Positions 8,197 to 17,660 of a stretch of DNA of 64,000 nucleotides are shown here, piece after piece. Position 1 is the stretch's first letter, and every line of letters starts with the position of its first letter. The position numbers were made by a program, and so were the translations under genes. Origin of the DNA: a beta proteobacterium AAP99 (GTDB lineage Bacteria; Pseudomonadota; Gammaproteobacteria; Burkholderiales; Burkholderiaceae_C); NCBI GenBank assembly GCA_001295775.1, contig LJIA01000020.1:1-64000 (forward strand), written 5' to 3'. The notes beneath the pieces are model-generated. The model made no database searches, was not told the origin of the DNA, and worked only from the letters and a program-made list of their open reading frames with translations.

Positions 8197-10128
8197 TCAC
8201 TCGACCGGCACGACGCGGTTCTTGCCGCTGCGCTTGGCCGCGTACATGCCCGTGTCGGCCCGCACGATCACCTCGGCCAGACTCTCGCCAGCTCGCCATA
8301 CCGTGACGCCGGCGCTGAAGGTGATCAGCACCTGCCGGTTGTCGTGCAGGAAGTAGTTGGCCGTCAGCTGGCGCTGCACGCGGGTCATGGTCTGCTGCGC
8401 CTGATCGAGCGTCGTGTCCGGCATCAGCACCACGAACTCCTCCCCGCCGTAGCGCGCTGCCTGATCCACGGCGCGCACCGTCGCACGCAAGGTGCCAGCG
8501 AGGTGCTTGAGTGCTTCATCGCCCGCAGCATGACCCAGCAGGTCATTGAGCTGCTTGAAGTTGTCCACATCAAGCAGCGCAACCGCCAAGGGCCTGGGCT
8601 GCGCCTCCGAAGCCCGTGAAGACTGCGCGCTGAGCTGCTCAAACGCCTGCTCCAGCCCGCGGCGGTTCATGATCTGCGTGAGGTGGTCGGTCAGCACACG
8701 CTCGCCGGCACTCACCAACTCTGCCTCGAGCGTGCGGACACGATCTTCTAGCTGCTGCACATGCTCCTGCGCGCTCACCAGCTCGTCGCGCCCGGCGACG
8801 ACGCGATCCCGCATCTGGCGCGTCTGCGAAAGCAGCTGCGCCACGGAATCAGCCAAGGCCTCCAGGCTGGTGGCTGACCCGATGGCGGCTGATACGCCGT
8901 CCACCTGACCGATGAAGTCCTCGGTCTGCGCCCCGACGCTCTCGAGATGCTCCTTGACCTTGGTCAGCATCAGGCGGAAGGCCGCGCGCGCTTCGTCGCG
9001 CTCGCGCTTGATGCGCTGTTGCTGTGCGCTTGCGCCGCTCAGCACGGTGCGGATATCGCGCAGCGCGCGGCGGTTCACGCCGCCCGCCAGTTCACGGTTG
9101 ACCAGCGCGACCTGGCTCTGCACCCAGCTCGCGTCCTCCACCAGACTGCCGGTCTGGCTCATGACATCACGCAGCAGCCCCAGCATCTCGGCATGCTCCG
9201 CCCACGTGCGCTGGTGGGTGCCGACCACACAGTCTGCGGCCTGCTGGACATCGGCCTCGTTCACTTCCTTGAGCCGGCCGGCCGCAGCGACCAGAAGCGG
9301 TGCGCGCAGGCGCTCGGCCTCCGGCGCCGAACTCGGCACGCTGTCAGCCAGCGCCTCAGCCAGTTCAGCACTGAGCGCCGCCCAGCGGGCAGCCACAGCC
9401 GCGGCGTCAGCACGAGGGTCACCTGCAGTGTCGCTCGCCGGCGTCACAGCCGACATCTGCTCGGCACCAGGGGGGTGCAGGGGTCGGTCGGCGCTGCGCC
9501 CCGATTCGGCAGCAAGCGAACCAGCAGACGTCGTCGCTGGCGCAGCGTCATCATCCGCAGTCTCCACGCGGTCCGCGTCGCCACTGCCGCTCCAGCTGCG
9601 CAGCAGGCCACTGAGGCGCTCGCTCAGACGAGCAGGGTCCGCGCCGCTGGCCTCAAGAACCCGCAGTGCGGACTCCTTCTTGCGCGCTGGCGTCCAGCCG
9701 CGAGCGGGGTGATCGACCTGCCGCAACAGATCCGTCAGCAGCTCGCCCAGACGAATCGGCCCGGCCTCGCGTTTCTCGCCGCTGCGCAGCAGATCCAGCA
9801 CCCGCGCCCAGTCTCGGCTGGCCGCGGCGCGCTCAAGCTGCTTGGCCTCAGCCGGGTTGTCTCGTTGGCTGGCCAGCGTCTGAACACAGGTCAGCAGCAC
9901 GCGCTCCGGCGCAGTCTGTGGATCCGCACCGGAGATCTCGCGGTAGGCACTGCTGAAGTTCTCGGGGGTCGGCGGCAGACGACGCGAAGCCAGAAGGCGA
10001 ATGGCTTCGCGGGCCAGGTTGGCGGGCTCGGCAGCGCCGGTACCACTGGCTGCGCGCGGGTCGCCGGCTTTCGCCGGCCTTGTGGCGCTTGCGGCTGCCC
10101 CAGCAGCGGGACTCACGGTGCTGCTCAT
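8197..10128 (-). CDS. GGDEF diguanylate cyclase
   Basis: A 643-residue cytoplasmic protein. The C-terminal domain (about 475-643) is a diguanylate cyclase with the active-site motif GGEEF at 561-565 and an intact inhibitory I-site RAVD at 552-555, exactly five residues ahead, so it should make cyclic di-GMP and be product-inhibited. The first 45 residues are Ala-rich and probably disordered; LLASRRLPPTPENFSSAYRE (about 46-65) is a motif seen at the front of many betaproteobacterial GGDEF proteins. The middle contains an Ala-rich insert and a long coiled coil (about 380-475) leading into GGDEF. The ATG at 10128 lies 8 bases after the stop of the REC-GGDEF-EAL gene, indicating one operon with the hybrid kinase at 12405-15422. 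Confidence 0.93.
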   Translation of the reverse strand: MSSTVSPAAGAAASATRPAKAGDPRAASGTGAAEPANLAREAIRLLASRRLPPTPENFSSAYREISGADPQTAPERVLLTCVQTLASQRDNPAEAKQLERAAASRDWARVLDLLRSGEKREAGPIRLGELLTDLLRQVDHPARGWTPARKKESALRVLEASGADPARLSERLSGLLRSWSGSGDADRVETADDDAAPATTSAGSLAAESGRSADRPLHPPGAEQMSAVTPASDTAGDPRADAAAVAARWAALSAELAEALADSVPSSAPEAERLRAPLLVAAAGRLKEVNEADVQQAADCVVGTHQRTWAEHAEMLGLLRDVMSQTGSLVEDASWVQSQVALVNRELAGGVNRRALRDIRTVLSGASAQQQRIKRERDEARAAFRLMLTKVKEHLESVGAQTEDFIGQVDGVSAAIGSATSLEALADSVAQLLSQTRQMRDRVVAGRDELVSAQEHVQQLEDRVRTLEAELVSAGERVLTDHLTQIMNRRGLEQAFEQLSAQSSRASEAQPRPLAVALLDVDNFKQLNDLLGHAAGDEALKHLAGTLRATVRAVDQAARYGGEEFVVLMPDTTLDQAQQTMTRVQRQLTANYFLHDNRQVLITFSAGVTVWRAGESLAEVIVRADTGMYAAKRSGKNRVVPVE

Positions 10129-10135
10129 GTGCAGC

Positions 10136-12412
10136 TCAGTGTGCCGTGCCGGCGACTGCAGGCAGCGCTTGGGGCTTCGTCGCGCCGTCGACCGGCGCGT
10201 TCAGATGAAACTCTTCGCAAGCGCGCATGGCCTGCCAGCGCGGCTCGGCGCCAAAGTTCTTCTGGCGCTCCAGCAGCTCAAGCACCTGTGCCTCGGGCAA
10301 AGGCTTGGAGAGCAGGTAACCCTGCATGATGGTGCAGCCGTGCGCCATCAGCGCTTCCATCTGCGCGCGGGTCTCCACGCCTTCGGCCACGACACGCAGC
10401 TTCAGGCTGCGCGCCAGGGCGATGATCGCGGTGACCACGGCACGATCCTCGTTTTTCTTGTCGAGCGAGTCGACAAAGCTGCGGTCGATCTTCAACTTAG
10501 ACAGCGGCAGCCGGGTCAGATAGGCCAGCGAGGAATAGCCCGTGCCGAAGTCGTCGATGGCCACCTCGATGCCCTGGGAACGCAAGGCATTCAACTGGGT
10601 CAGGCTGGCCGCGATCTCCTTCATGAAGCCTGTCTCGGTCAGCTCCAGTTCCAGCAGCTCCGGGCGCAGCCGTTCGCGCGTCAATGCGCCCTGTACCACC
10701 GAGCTCAGATTGGCGTGCTGCATGTGCTGGCTGGCGATGTTGACCGCAATGGGTACCGGCTCCATGCCCGCATCCAGCCAGCGGCGCCCGGCTCGACAGG
10801 CCTCCTCGATGGCCCACACGCCCATCGGCACGATCAGGCCGCTCTCCTCCGCCACCGGGATGAACTCACCCGGCGGCACGAGGCGCCCTTCACGCTGCCA
10901 GCGCATCAGCGCCTCGACACCCACAATCCGCCCACTGGCCATGTCGACCTGCGGCTGGTAGTGCAGGATCAACTCGTTGCGGGCGATCGCCTTGTGCAGA
11001 CCGGTCTCGATCTGGATGATGGCCGGGCTGGAACGCTCCAGCGCCTCGCTCCACACCTGGATGCCGTTGCGCCCTGAGGCCTTGACGGAATACATCGCAG
11101 TGTCAGCATGGCGCAGCAGCGTGGGGGCGTCCTCGCCATGATGTGGGTACATCGCGACGCCGATCGAACACGAGACGAAGCACTCCTGTCCCACCAGGCG
11201 CAGCGGCTCGCGGATGGCGCGGCCAAGACGCTCGACCACCTGGATCGCGTCCTCCTGGCTCTTGACCTCGGTGAGCAGCACGGTGAACTCGTCGCCGCCC
11301 AGGCGGGCCACCCCTGAAGGGTTGCCCGAGTCGTCGTCGGCCATGGCGACCGCATCGCTCGCACGCACGGAGCGCTTCAGGCGGGAGGCCACTTCGATCA
11401 GCAGTTCGTCGCCGGCCGCATGACCCAGGGTGTCATTGATCTGCTTGAAGCGGTCCAGATCAAGAAAGAGCACCGCGAACTGGCTGTTGCGCACGCGTGC
11501 GCGCTCCAAGGCAAGTTCGATACGCGACAGGAACTGCCGCCGGTTGGGCAGGCCGGTCAGTGCGTCGTAGTTCGCGAGCTGACGGATCTTTTCCTCCGCC
11601 AGCTTGCGTTCGGTGATGTCCTGCAGCACGCCGGCGTAGTTGACCAGTCGGCCACCAGCGTCCAGCTCGGGCTCGGCCTCGATCTTGATGATTCGCAGCT
11701 GGCCGCTCTGCACGAACATCCGCAGCTCCATTGAGACCGAGATGTTTTCGCGCGCAGCGCGGCTCATGGTGTCGCGATAGTGTGTCAGGTCGCGCGGATC
11801 GATGCGCGACTCGAACTCGCCGATCGACAGGCAGGACAGACCCGCGCCGAAGCCGACGATGCGGAAACTCTCCTCGGAGCCGGTCAGCATCATCGACTCC
11901 GGGTTCAGCTCGAAGCTGCCCATGCGCGCAATGCTCTGCGCGCGGGCCAGCTTGGCGCGGCTTCGCTCCAGCTCGGCGCGCGTGCGCGCAGCGCGCAGCA
12001 GGTAACGCAGGCGCTCGGCCAGCAGCGTCCAGGAAGACGACTTCACGAAGAAATCTGTTGCACCAGCCTCATAGGCACGCGTCACGGAGTGCTCGTCATT
12101 CAGACCCGTCAGCATCAGCACTGGCACATGACTCAGGCTCTTGAAGCTGCGGATCTGTGCACAGACGTCGAATCCGTCCATGACCGGCATCAGTGCGTCC
12201 AGCACGACCACGTCCGGCAGGTTGGTGCGCAGCCAGTTCAGTGCCTCCGCACCGCTCTGAACCTGATGCACGCGAAAGCCGCGCTGCGTCATCGAGAACG
12301 CGGTCAGCATCCGGCCGATCGGCTCATCATCGACCAGCAGGACCAGGGGTTGAGCCAGGCCTTCGGCAACTTGCACTGCGGCCGCGCCGTCTTCCGGCAG
12401 ATGCTCAGACAT
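10136..12412 (-). CDS. REC-PAS-GGDEF-EAL cyclic di-GMP regulator
   Basis: About 758 residues from the ATG at 12412, which has GAGGGTG just upstream; an in-frame GTG at 12421 is the alternative. Domains: receiver (about 22-145, phospho-acceptor Asp72 in LDALMPVMDG), PAS/PAC (about 165-290, ending YAGVLQDITERK), GGDEF (LGGDEF intact), and EAL (EALMRW, LTETG, IDDFGTGYSSLAYL, KIDRSFV, VAEGVET all present, so probably an active phosphodiesterase). The I-site RASD is separated from GGDEF by an Asp/Gly/Ser-rich insertion, so product inhibition is probably lost. The start overlaps the end of the upstream hybrid kinase by 8 bases, suggesting that kinase's Hpt domain phosphorylates this receiver. Confidence 0.93.
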   Translation of the reverse strand: MSEHLPEDGAAAVQVAEGLAQPLVLLVDDEPIGRMLTAFSMTQRGFRVHQVQSGAEALNWLRTNLPDVVVLDALMPVMDGFDVCAQIRSFKSLSHVPVLMLTGLNDEHSVTRAYEAGATDFFVKSSSWTLLAERLRYLLRAARTRAELERSRAKLARAQSIARMGSFELNPESMMLTGSEESFRIVGFGAGLSCLSIGEFESRIDPRDLTHYRDTMSRAARENISVSMELRMFVQSGQLRIIKIEAEPELDAGGRLVNYAGVLQDITERKLAEEKIRQLANYDALTGLPNRRQFLSRIELALERARVRNSQFAVLFLDLDRFKQINDTLGHAAGDELLIEVASRLKRSVRASDAVAMADDDSGNPSGVARLGGDEFTVLLTEVKSQEDAIQVVERLGRAIREPLRLVGQECFVSCSIGVAMYPHHGEDAPTLLRHADTAMYSVKASGRNGIQVWSEALERSSPAIIQIETGLHKAIARNELILHYQPQVDMASGRIVGVEALMRWQREGRLVPPGEFIPVAEESGLIVPMGVWAIEEACRAGRRWLDAGMEPVPIAVNIASQHMQHANLSSVVQGALTRERLRPELLELELTETGFMKEIAASLTQLNALRSQGIEVAIDDFGTGYSSLAYLTRLPLSKLKIDRSFVDSLDKKNEDRAVVTAIIALARSLKLRVVAEGVETRAQMEALMAHGCTIMQGYLLSKPLPEAQVLELLERQKNFGAEPRWQAMRACEEFHLNAPVDGATKPQALPAVAGTAH

Positions 12413-15400
12413 GACATTCACCCTCGATCAGATCTTCCCAGCACGCCAGTACGCGGGCATGCACCTCTGTGGCGTTTTCGGCAGCCTTCAACAAACCTTC
12501 AGTCCGACCCTCGCTCGCATCGCGCTCGATCTGGGCACACAACCGGGACAGCCCGAGGGCGCCGACATTTGCGCTTGCCGACTTCAGCGTATGGGCGGCA
12601 AACCGGACGTGCCCGGCATCGGACATGCGCGCCGCCTGCAACAGGCGCTCGATGAGATCCAGCGAGGAGCTGCGGAAGGTCGAGTGGATCTGCCTGAGCA
12701 GCCCCGCCGCGCCCATCTTCTCCATGTCCCGCAGCTGCTGGATCACCGCACCGTCCAACTCATCGGAACTTGCCCTTGAGGCCGAGTTTGGCGCAGCGGG
12801 GTCAGCAGGCTCCTTCGCATCGAGGAGGGTCGGATCGACAGCGTCAGACACCATCTGTTGCGGCAAGCCGATCCAGGTCTCGAGCAGGGCGCGGATGTCC
12901 CGTGTCTTGAAGGGCTTGGCCAGGTAGCTGTCGAATCCGACCGCCAGGCAACGCTGCGCCTCGGCCTCCATGGCATGCGCCGTCACGGCGACCACCGGCG
13001 TGTTGGGCGGAGAATTGAATTGGTCGCCTTGATACTGCCCAGAGCGGAAGTGCGCCACGGCGGTATAGCCATCCATGATCGGCATCTGGCAGTCCATCAG
13101 CACGAGATCGAATCGCTCATCCATCAGTGCCATCAGGCCGTCCAGCCCGTCATGGGCGATACGCAGCGTGCAGCCCAGCGGCTCGATCATGGCGCGAACC
13201 ACCTCCTGGTTGACGGGGTTGTCTTCAACAAGCAGAACGCGCCCCTTGAAGCGTGCGCTGCTCTTGCTCCGCGCATCATTGAGCTGCTCAGGCGTGCTCA
13301 CCAATTCCAGCAGCAGATTCAGCAATTCCTGCTGGCGCACCGGCTTGGGCAGGTAGCCGTTGGCGCCGGCGTCCTTGGCGGCTGCGGCACCTTCGACGCC
13401 GTCGGTCGAGGTCAGCATCGCCAGCATGGTGTCGCGCAGGTGTGGGCGCCGCCGCATTTCGCGGGTCATTTCCAGACCATCCATCACCGGCATTTGCCGA
13501 TCGGCCAGCACGAGGTCGAACCGCTGCCCGCGCTGGGCCGCGGTTTCCATGGCGTCCAGGCCCTGCTGCCCGTCAACGGCGCTGACGCTCGTGACACCCC
13601 ACTGCGCCAGCTGGTTCTCGAGGATCAATCGGTTGGTCGGGTTGTCTTCAACGACCAATACTCGCAGACCGACGAGCCGTGCATGCACCGCGTCAAGCTC
13701 ATCGCGCAGCGTCGGCGCAAGCGCCAGCGGCAAGGCAAGCTCGAACACGCTGCCCTTGCCTGGCGTACTGGCAGCGAGCCGCAGATCGCCGCCCATGCGC
13801 ACGGCAATCTCGCGTGAGATGGCCAGCCCGAGGCCCGTGCCGCCGAAGCGCCGAGACATGGTGCTGTTGCCTTGCGTGAACGGCTGGAACAGCCCGCCCT
13901 GAACCTGCGGCTCAATGCCCATGCCCGTATCGATCACCGAGATCAGAACCTGAGCCTTGCCATCGGGCAGCATCCGATCCATCCGGGCGTGGAGCACGAC
14001 CTCGCCGCGGTCTGTGAATTTGATGGCATTGCCGACCAAGTTGGTGATCACCTGACGCAGGCGATGCGGGTCGCCGATCAGTTGCGCCGGAATGTCGTTG
14101 TCGATGCGGTGGGCAAGTTCGATGCGCTTGGTGTGCGCGCGCGGCGCCAGCAGTTCGAACAAGTCTTCCACCACGGTACGCAGCGTGAAAGTTTCGCTGC
14201 TCAGGTCCAGATGACCCGCCTCGATCTTCGAGAAGTCGAGGATGTCGTTGATGGTGTCCAGCAGGCTTTCGGCCGAGCGATAGATCGTTTCCGTGTGGCG
14301 GCGCTGGCTGGGATCGAGGTTCGTGCCCAGCAACACTTCTGTCATGCCCAGCACGCCATTCATCGGCGTGCGGATCTCATGGCTCATGTTGGCCAGGAAC
14401 TGACTCTTGGCGCGACTGCCTGCTTCGGCCTCGTCCTTGGCGCGTTGCAGGAGCAGCTGGCGTTCGTACTCTTCGGTGATGTCGCCACACATACCCTGCA
14501 CCAGCGCCTCCTCGCCCGGCACCCGCAGGCTCCAGGTCCGCAGACGCAGCCAGCGCAGCCCACGTTCCGGGTGATCGAAGCGAAACTTGATGTCGACCTG
14601 ACCGCTCTCGATCTCCAGCGACAGGCGGCTAGCCACCAGCGTCTGGTCATCCGGATGAACGCGCGAGAGGATGGCCTCGATATCACCCGGAGCGCCGGGC
14701 GCCGGCAGACCCATGATCCGCTCGAATTGCGGCGAAACGTAGTGGTATCGCGAACGATCGTGGGTCGCGATGAAGATGTACTCGTCGATGGACTCGGCAA
14801 ATCGGCGCAGGTAAGCCACGCTGCGCTCGGCGACACGAGCAGCAGCAGCCGCTTCCGTGTTGTCGACCGCCAGGCCGATGATTTCCAGCGGTTCGCCCGT
14901 GGCGCTGTCGCGGATCACGCCCTTGATGGTGCGAAGCTCGCGCAGCTTGCCGGACAGCTCGATCGAGAATTCGTCGGTGATGATGTCGCGACCACCGCTG
15001 ATGAGCTGCTCGTCGCTTGCCTCCAGGCGTGTCGCGTAGGCGGGTGCCCAGATGTCGCGCGATGATCGGCCGATGAACGACTGGCGATCCTTGGCAGAAA
15101 TCGCCAGCGCAGCGCGATTCACGTAAGTCACCGCACGGGTACTCGCAGACTTGATGAACAGGGGCGTCGGCAGGCAGTCCATCACTCGGTTCAGGCGCGC
15201 GGCTTCGGCGAGGGCCGTGGCGCGCTCCGCTCGGGCGCATTCGACATTCCGGCGCAACCTCACGATCCAGCCCACTGCCGCTGCGAGCACGAGCAACAGC
15301 ACGAACACCAGCAGCCCCAGAATCGGGATGCCGTCGTGCGTGTCGATGCCAGCAGTCTGCGCCAGTGCGGGCGCAGCGATCACGAGCATCGGTAGGGGGA

Positions 15401-15422
15401 GCAGGTTCGGGGGTTTGGGCAT
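12405..15422 (-). CDS. Hybrid sensor histidine kinase (PAS-PAS-HK-REC-REC-Hpt)
   Basis: A 1005-residue inner-membrane kinase of BarA-like layout. An N-terminal signal-like segment (about 8-22) and one membrane helix (about 32-54) are followed by two PAS domains (about 78-190 and 203-320), HisKA with His348 in FLANMSHEIRTPMNG, HATPase (NLVGNAIKFT, DTGMGI, GTGLGLAIS), two receiver domains (VVEDNPTN/LADRQMPVMDG and LVEDNPVN/LMDCQMPIMDG), and a C-terminal Hpt domain with AAHTLKSASANVG. Phosphate can flow His-Asp-His to an external receiver, and the overlapping downstream gene supplies one. The second receiver carries a short insertion (SGQYQGDQFNSPP). The signal sensed is unknown; the periplasmic part is too short for a ligand domain, so PAS sensing is likely. 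Confidence 0.94.
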   Translation of the reverse strand: MPKPPNLLPLPMLVIAAPALAQTAGIDTHDGIPILGLLVFVLLLVLAAAVGWIVRLRRNVECARAERATALAEAARLNRVMDCLPTPLFIKSASTRAVTYVNRAALAISAKDRQSFIGRSSRDIWAPAYATRLEASDEQLISGGRDIITDEFSIELSGKLRELRTIKGVIRDSATGEPLEIIGLAVDNTEAAAAARVAERSVAYLRRFAESIDEYIFIATHDRSRYHYVSPQFERIMGLPAPGAPGDIEAILSRVHPDDQTLVASRLSLEIESGQVDIKFRFDHPERGLRWLRLRTWSLRVPGEEALVQGMCGDITEEYERQLLLQRAKDEAEAGSRAKSQFLANMSHEIRTPMNGVLGMTEVLLGTNLDPSQRRHTETIYRSAESLLDTINDILDFSKIEAGHLDLSSETFTLRTVVEDLFELLAPRAHTKRIELAHRIDNDIPAQLIGDPHRLRQVITNLVGNAIKFTDRGEVVLHARMDRMLPDGKAQVLISVIDTGMGIEPQVQGGLFQPFTQGNSTMSRRFGGTGLGLAISREIAVRMGGDLRLAASTPGKGSVFELALPLALAPTLRDELDAVHARLVGLRVLVVEDNPTNRLILENQLAQWGVTSVSAVDGQQGLDAMETAAQRGQRFDLVLADRQMPVMDGLEMTREMRRRPHLRDTMLAMLTSTDGVEGAAAAKDAGANGYLPKPVRQQELLNLLLELVSTPEQLNDARSKSSARFKGRVLLVEDNPVNQEVVRAMIEPLGCTLRIAHDGLDGLMALMDERFDLVLMDCQMPIMDGYTAVAHFRSGQYQGDQFNSPPNTPVVAVTAHAMEAEAQRCLAVGFDSYLAKPFKTRDIRALLETWIGLPQQMVSDAVDPTLLDAKEPADPAAPNSASRASSDELDGAVIQQLRDMEKMGAAGLLRQIHSTFRSSSLDLIERLLQAARMSDAGHVRFAAHTLKSASANVGALGLSRLCAQIERDASEGRTEGLLKAAENATEVHARVLACWEDLIEGECHV

Positions 15423-15603
15423 GTGTGCAGTCGGCCGGCACGCGTGCTCGGCTCATCTGCTGTTTCGGCAACTTGCCGGTTCTGCTTGAGACGATGAATG
15501 CGAGAAAAGGCCTCTTGTTGCCAGCCTGTTCGGCGCCTCGAAGCCGGTGCCAGCCGGTTCCGCGCGCGTTTTGCAAGTTGCGCATCCATGATGAAATCCG
15601 TGC

Positions 15604-16956
15604 ATGCATGCCCATCCCAAGGCTCACCTGAAGCGCGCCGGCGCGTGGCGCCGCCGTGCGCTTCGGTCAATGCCCCCGGGTGCGTTGATGGCGTGCGCCT
15701 GTGCAAGCGCGCAGGCTGCCACCGCTGCATCCAGCGGCGTCCTGCCCTGGCTGGCCGCCGGAGCAGCACTGGCCATCGGTGCGGCTGCAGGGGTGCTTTG
15801 GGCGCGAAGTCGCAGAATCTCCTCGGGGCCAGTTGCGTCGGCAGGCAATGCGGCGCGCTTGCCGCAGGGGGTTGCGCAAGACCGGCGCCGCGCACCTGGA
15901 GATACGCGACCCGGTACGGCAGATGTCGATCCGCTCATTGACCTCCTTCTTGCCCATGCAAGCGGACCAGTCCTTGTCGCGTCGGTGCAGGCCGGCACCG
16001 TGCACATTGATCAGGCGAGCTCGGCCCTGTGTCAGCTGCTCGAATTGCGCTCGGCAGATTTGTCGGGCATGCCCATCAAGCTGCGCTTGTCCGGCAGCCC
16101 GACAGACTGCGACCAGACCGAAGCCGCATTGAACGCGGCCATGGCAGAGGGCCGTCCGATGCGTTGCCGCCTGGCGCTGACGGATCGCTACGGCACGGAC
16201 ATTCCGATGGCGGCACGCGTGGAACCCCTGCCTGGGCGGGCGCAGGCCGTGCTCCTGCTGGAGTCTGCTCAACAGCGTGCCCGCGCTGATCAGAGCACCT
16301 CTCTGGCAGCCCTTTCCCACGACCTGCGTGCACCGCTGCGGGTGGTCGATGGCTTTGCGCGCATCGTTCTGGAAGACTACGGTGACAAGCTCGATCAGGT
16401 CGGTCGCGATCACCTGAACCGGATCGCTTCTGCAGCCGTGCGCCTGAATCTGATGCTCGACAAGGTGCTGGAACTGGAGCAGCTCGAGCGCAGCCAGCTT
16501 GCCGCGGAATCCATCGATTTGTCTGCGCTGGTACGGGCCTGCGCAGAGGAGATGGCCTCCCAGTACGGTCAGGCCAGCTTCCAGATCGAGGAGGGTCTGC
16601 GCGTGCGCGCCGACAAGCTGCTGATGCGCCGCGCCATTGAGAATCTGGTCGGCAATGCGCTGAAGTACAGCAGCCGCAGCAAGGAGCCGCTGGTGATCTT
16701 CCGCTCCGAGCGCCAGGGCGAGCTCCTGACCTATGTCGTCGAGGACAACGGCGTGGGCTTCGACATGCGTTTTGCCGACCGGCTGTTTGGCTTGTTCCAG
16801 CGGCTACACAGTGCGAACGAGTTTGGCGGTACGGGCGTGGGGCTGACGACGGTCCGCTCGATCGTTCAACGCCACGGTGGCCGGATCTGGGCCGAGTCCA
16901 CGCCCGGTCAGGGTGCTCGCTTCTACTTCACGCTGTGGGAAGGCGGCGCGCAGTAG
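15604..16956 (+). CDS. Membrane-anchored PAS histidine kinase
   Basis: A 450-residue kinase starting 181 bases from the divergent hybrid-kinase gene. An N-terminal hydrophobic segment (about 47-67) anchors it; a PAS-like region (about 110-222) precedes HisKA with His239 in LSHDLRAPLRVVDGFARIV and an HATPase domain with ENLVGNALKYS, VVEDNGVGFDM and GGTGVGLTTVRSIV. The HisKA/HATPase style (HDLRAPL, FDMRFADRLFGLFQRLH) is that of phytochrome-type kinases, but no chromophore domain is present. ATG at 15670 is an alternative start that would give a shorter, signal-peptide-like N-terminus. No cognate regulator is adjacent; the ANTAR regulator at 16970 is convergent and fits the next kinase better. 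Confidence 0.88.
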   Translation: MHAHPKAHLKRAGAWRRRALRSMPPGALMACACASAQAATAASSGVLPWLAAGAALAIGAAAGVLWARSRRISSGPVASAGNAARLPQGVAQDRRRAPGDTRPGTADVDPLIDLLLAHASGPVLVASVQAGTVHIDQASSALCQLLELRSADLSGMPIKLRLSGSPTDCDQTEAALNAAMAEGRPMRCRLALTDRYGTDIPMAARVEPLPGRAQAVLLLESAQQRARADQSTSLAALSHDLRAPLRVVDGFARIVLEDYGDKLDQVGRDHLNRIASAAVRLNLMLDKVLELEQLERSQLAAESIDLSALVRACAEEMASQYGQASFQIEEGLRVRADKLLMRRAIENLVGNALKYSSRSKEPLVIFRSERQGELLTYVVEDNGVGFDMRFADRLFGLFQRLHSANEFGGTGVGLTTVRSIVQRHGGRIWAESTPGQGARFYFTLWEGGAQ

Positions 16957-16969
16957 TCCGCGCAACCGT

Positions 16970-17548
16970 CTATTCGGCCAGGGATTCGACCGATTCGATC
17001 AGGCCGGCAGCGTAGTCGTCGGCCGATTTGCCGGAGCGCTCAGCAGCACGCAGCAGACGCTCGTGGGCGTCGGCAAGCCGCAGACGATAGCGCTCCATGA
17101 GAATTCCGGTCGCAATGTGCAAGGACCCGGACTGGGCACCCGGCTCCGCAGACTTGCCTGTGGCGTCCGCCTTCGGGCGGCTCAGCGCCGCTCGCACGGC
17201 GGGAACCACCTGGCTGATGTCGAGCGGCTTGACCAGATAGGACAGCGCCCCGAGCTCGCTGGCGCGGTTCACGAGTTCCTCGTCCGCAAAGGCCGACAGA
17301 AACATGAATGGCGTGCCGGTGTGCTCGCGCAGGTAAGCCGCCACCGACAGACCGTCCTTGCCGTTCATGCGGATGTCCAGCAACGCGAGGTCCGGATGGT
17401 GCTCGCGCGCCATGAGGATCGCGTCGTCACCGTTGTCGGCTTCGAGGACGTTCATGCCGGCGTGCCGCAGGCCGCTGCAGGTCGTGGCCAGTACGAGGCG
17501 ATCGTCGTCGACAACCAGAACGGTGGGAGCGGTGTTGGGGATACTCAT
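16970..17548 (-). CDS. ANTAR-domain response regulator (AmiR/NasT family)
   Basis: A 192-residue regulator with a receiver domain (about 8-125; Asp14-16 cluster, phospho-acceptor Asp58 in LLDIRMNGKDG, Lys in YLVKPLD) and a C-terminal ANTAR domain (about 142-190; IATGILMERYRLRLADAHE followed by a second helix with Ala/Ala/Tyr). ANTAR proteins bind paired hairpins in nascent RNA and prevent transcription termination. It is encoded 112 bases downstream of a HisKA_2-type kinase gene; kinase families of that type pair with ANTAR regulators in EutW/EutV systems. RNA targets were not identified in the window. Confidence 0.93.
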   Translation of the reverse strand: MSIPNTAPTVLVVDDDRLVLATTCSGLRHAGMNVLEADNGDDAILMAREHHPDLALLDIRMNGKDGLSVAAYLREHTGTPFMFLSAFADEELVNRASELGALSYLVKPLDISQVVPAVRAALSRPKADATGKSAEPGAQSGSLHIATGILMERYRLRLADAHERLLRAAERSGKSADDYAAGLIESVESLAE

Positions 17549-17660
17549 GCGCTAGAAGTGTGGGCCGCCGGGCCAGATGCCGGGCAGGCAAGGTCTGATG
17601 ATATAGGCGCACCCTTGAATCAGGTTGCATTGAAAAGAACAGGAAACGGTGCCTAACACT

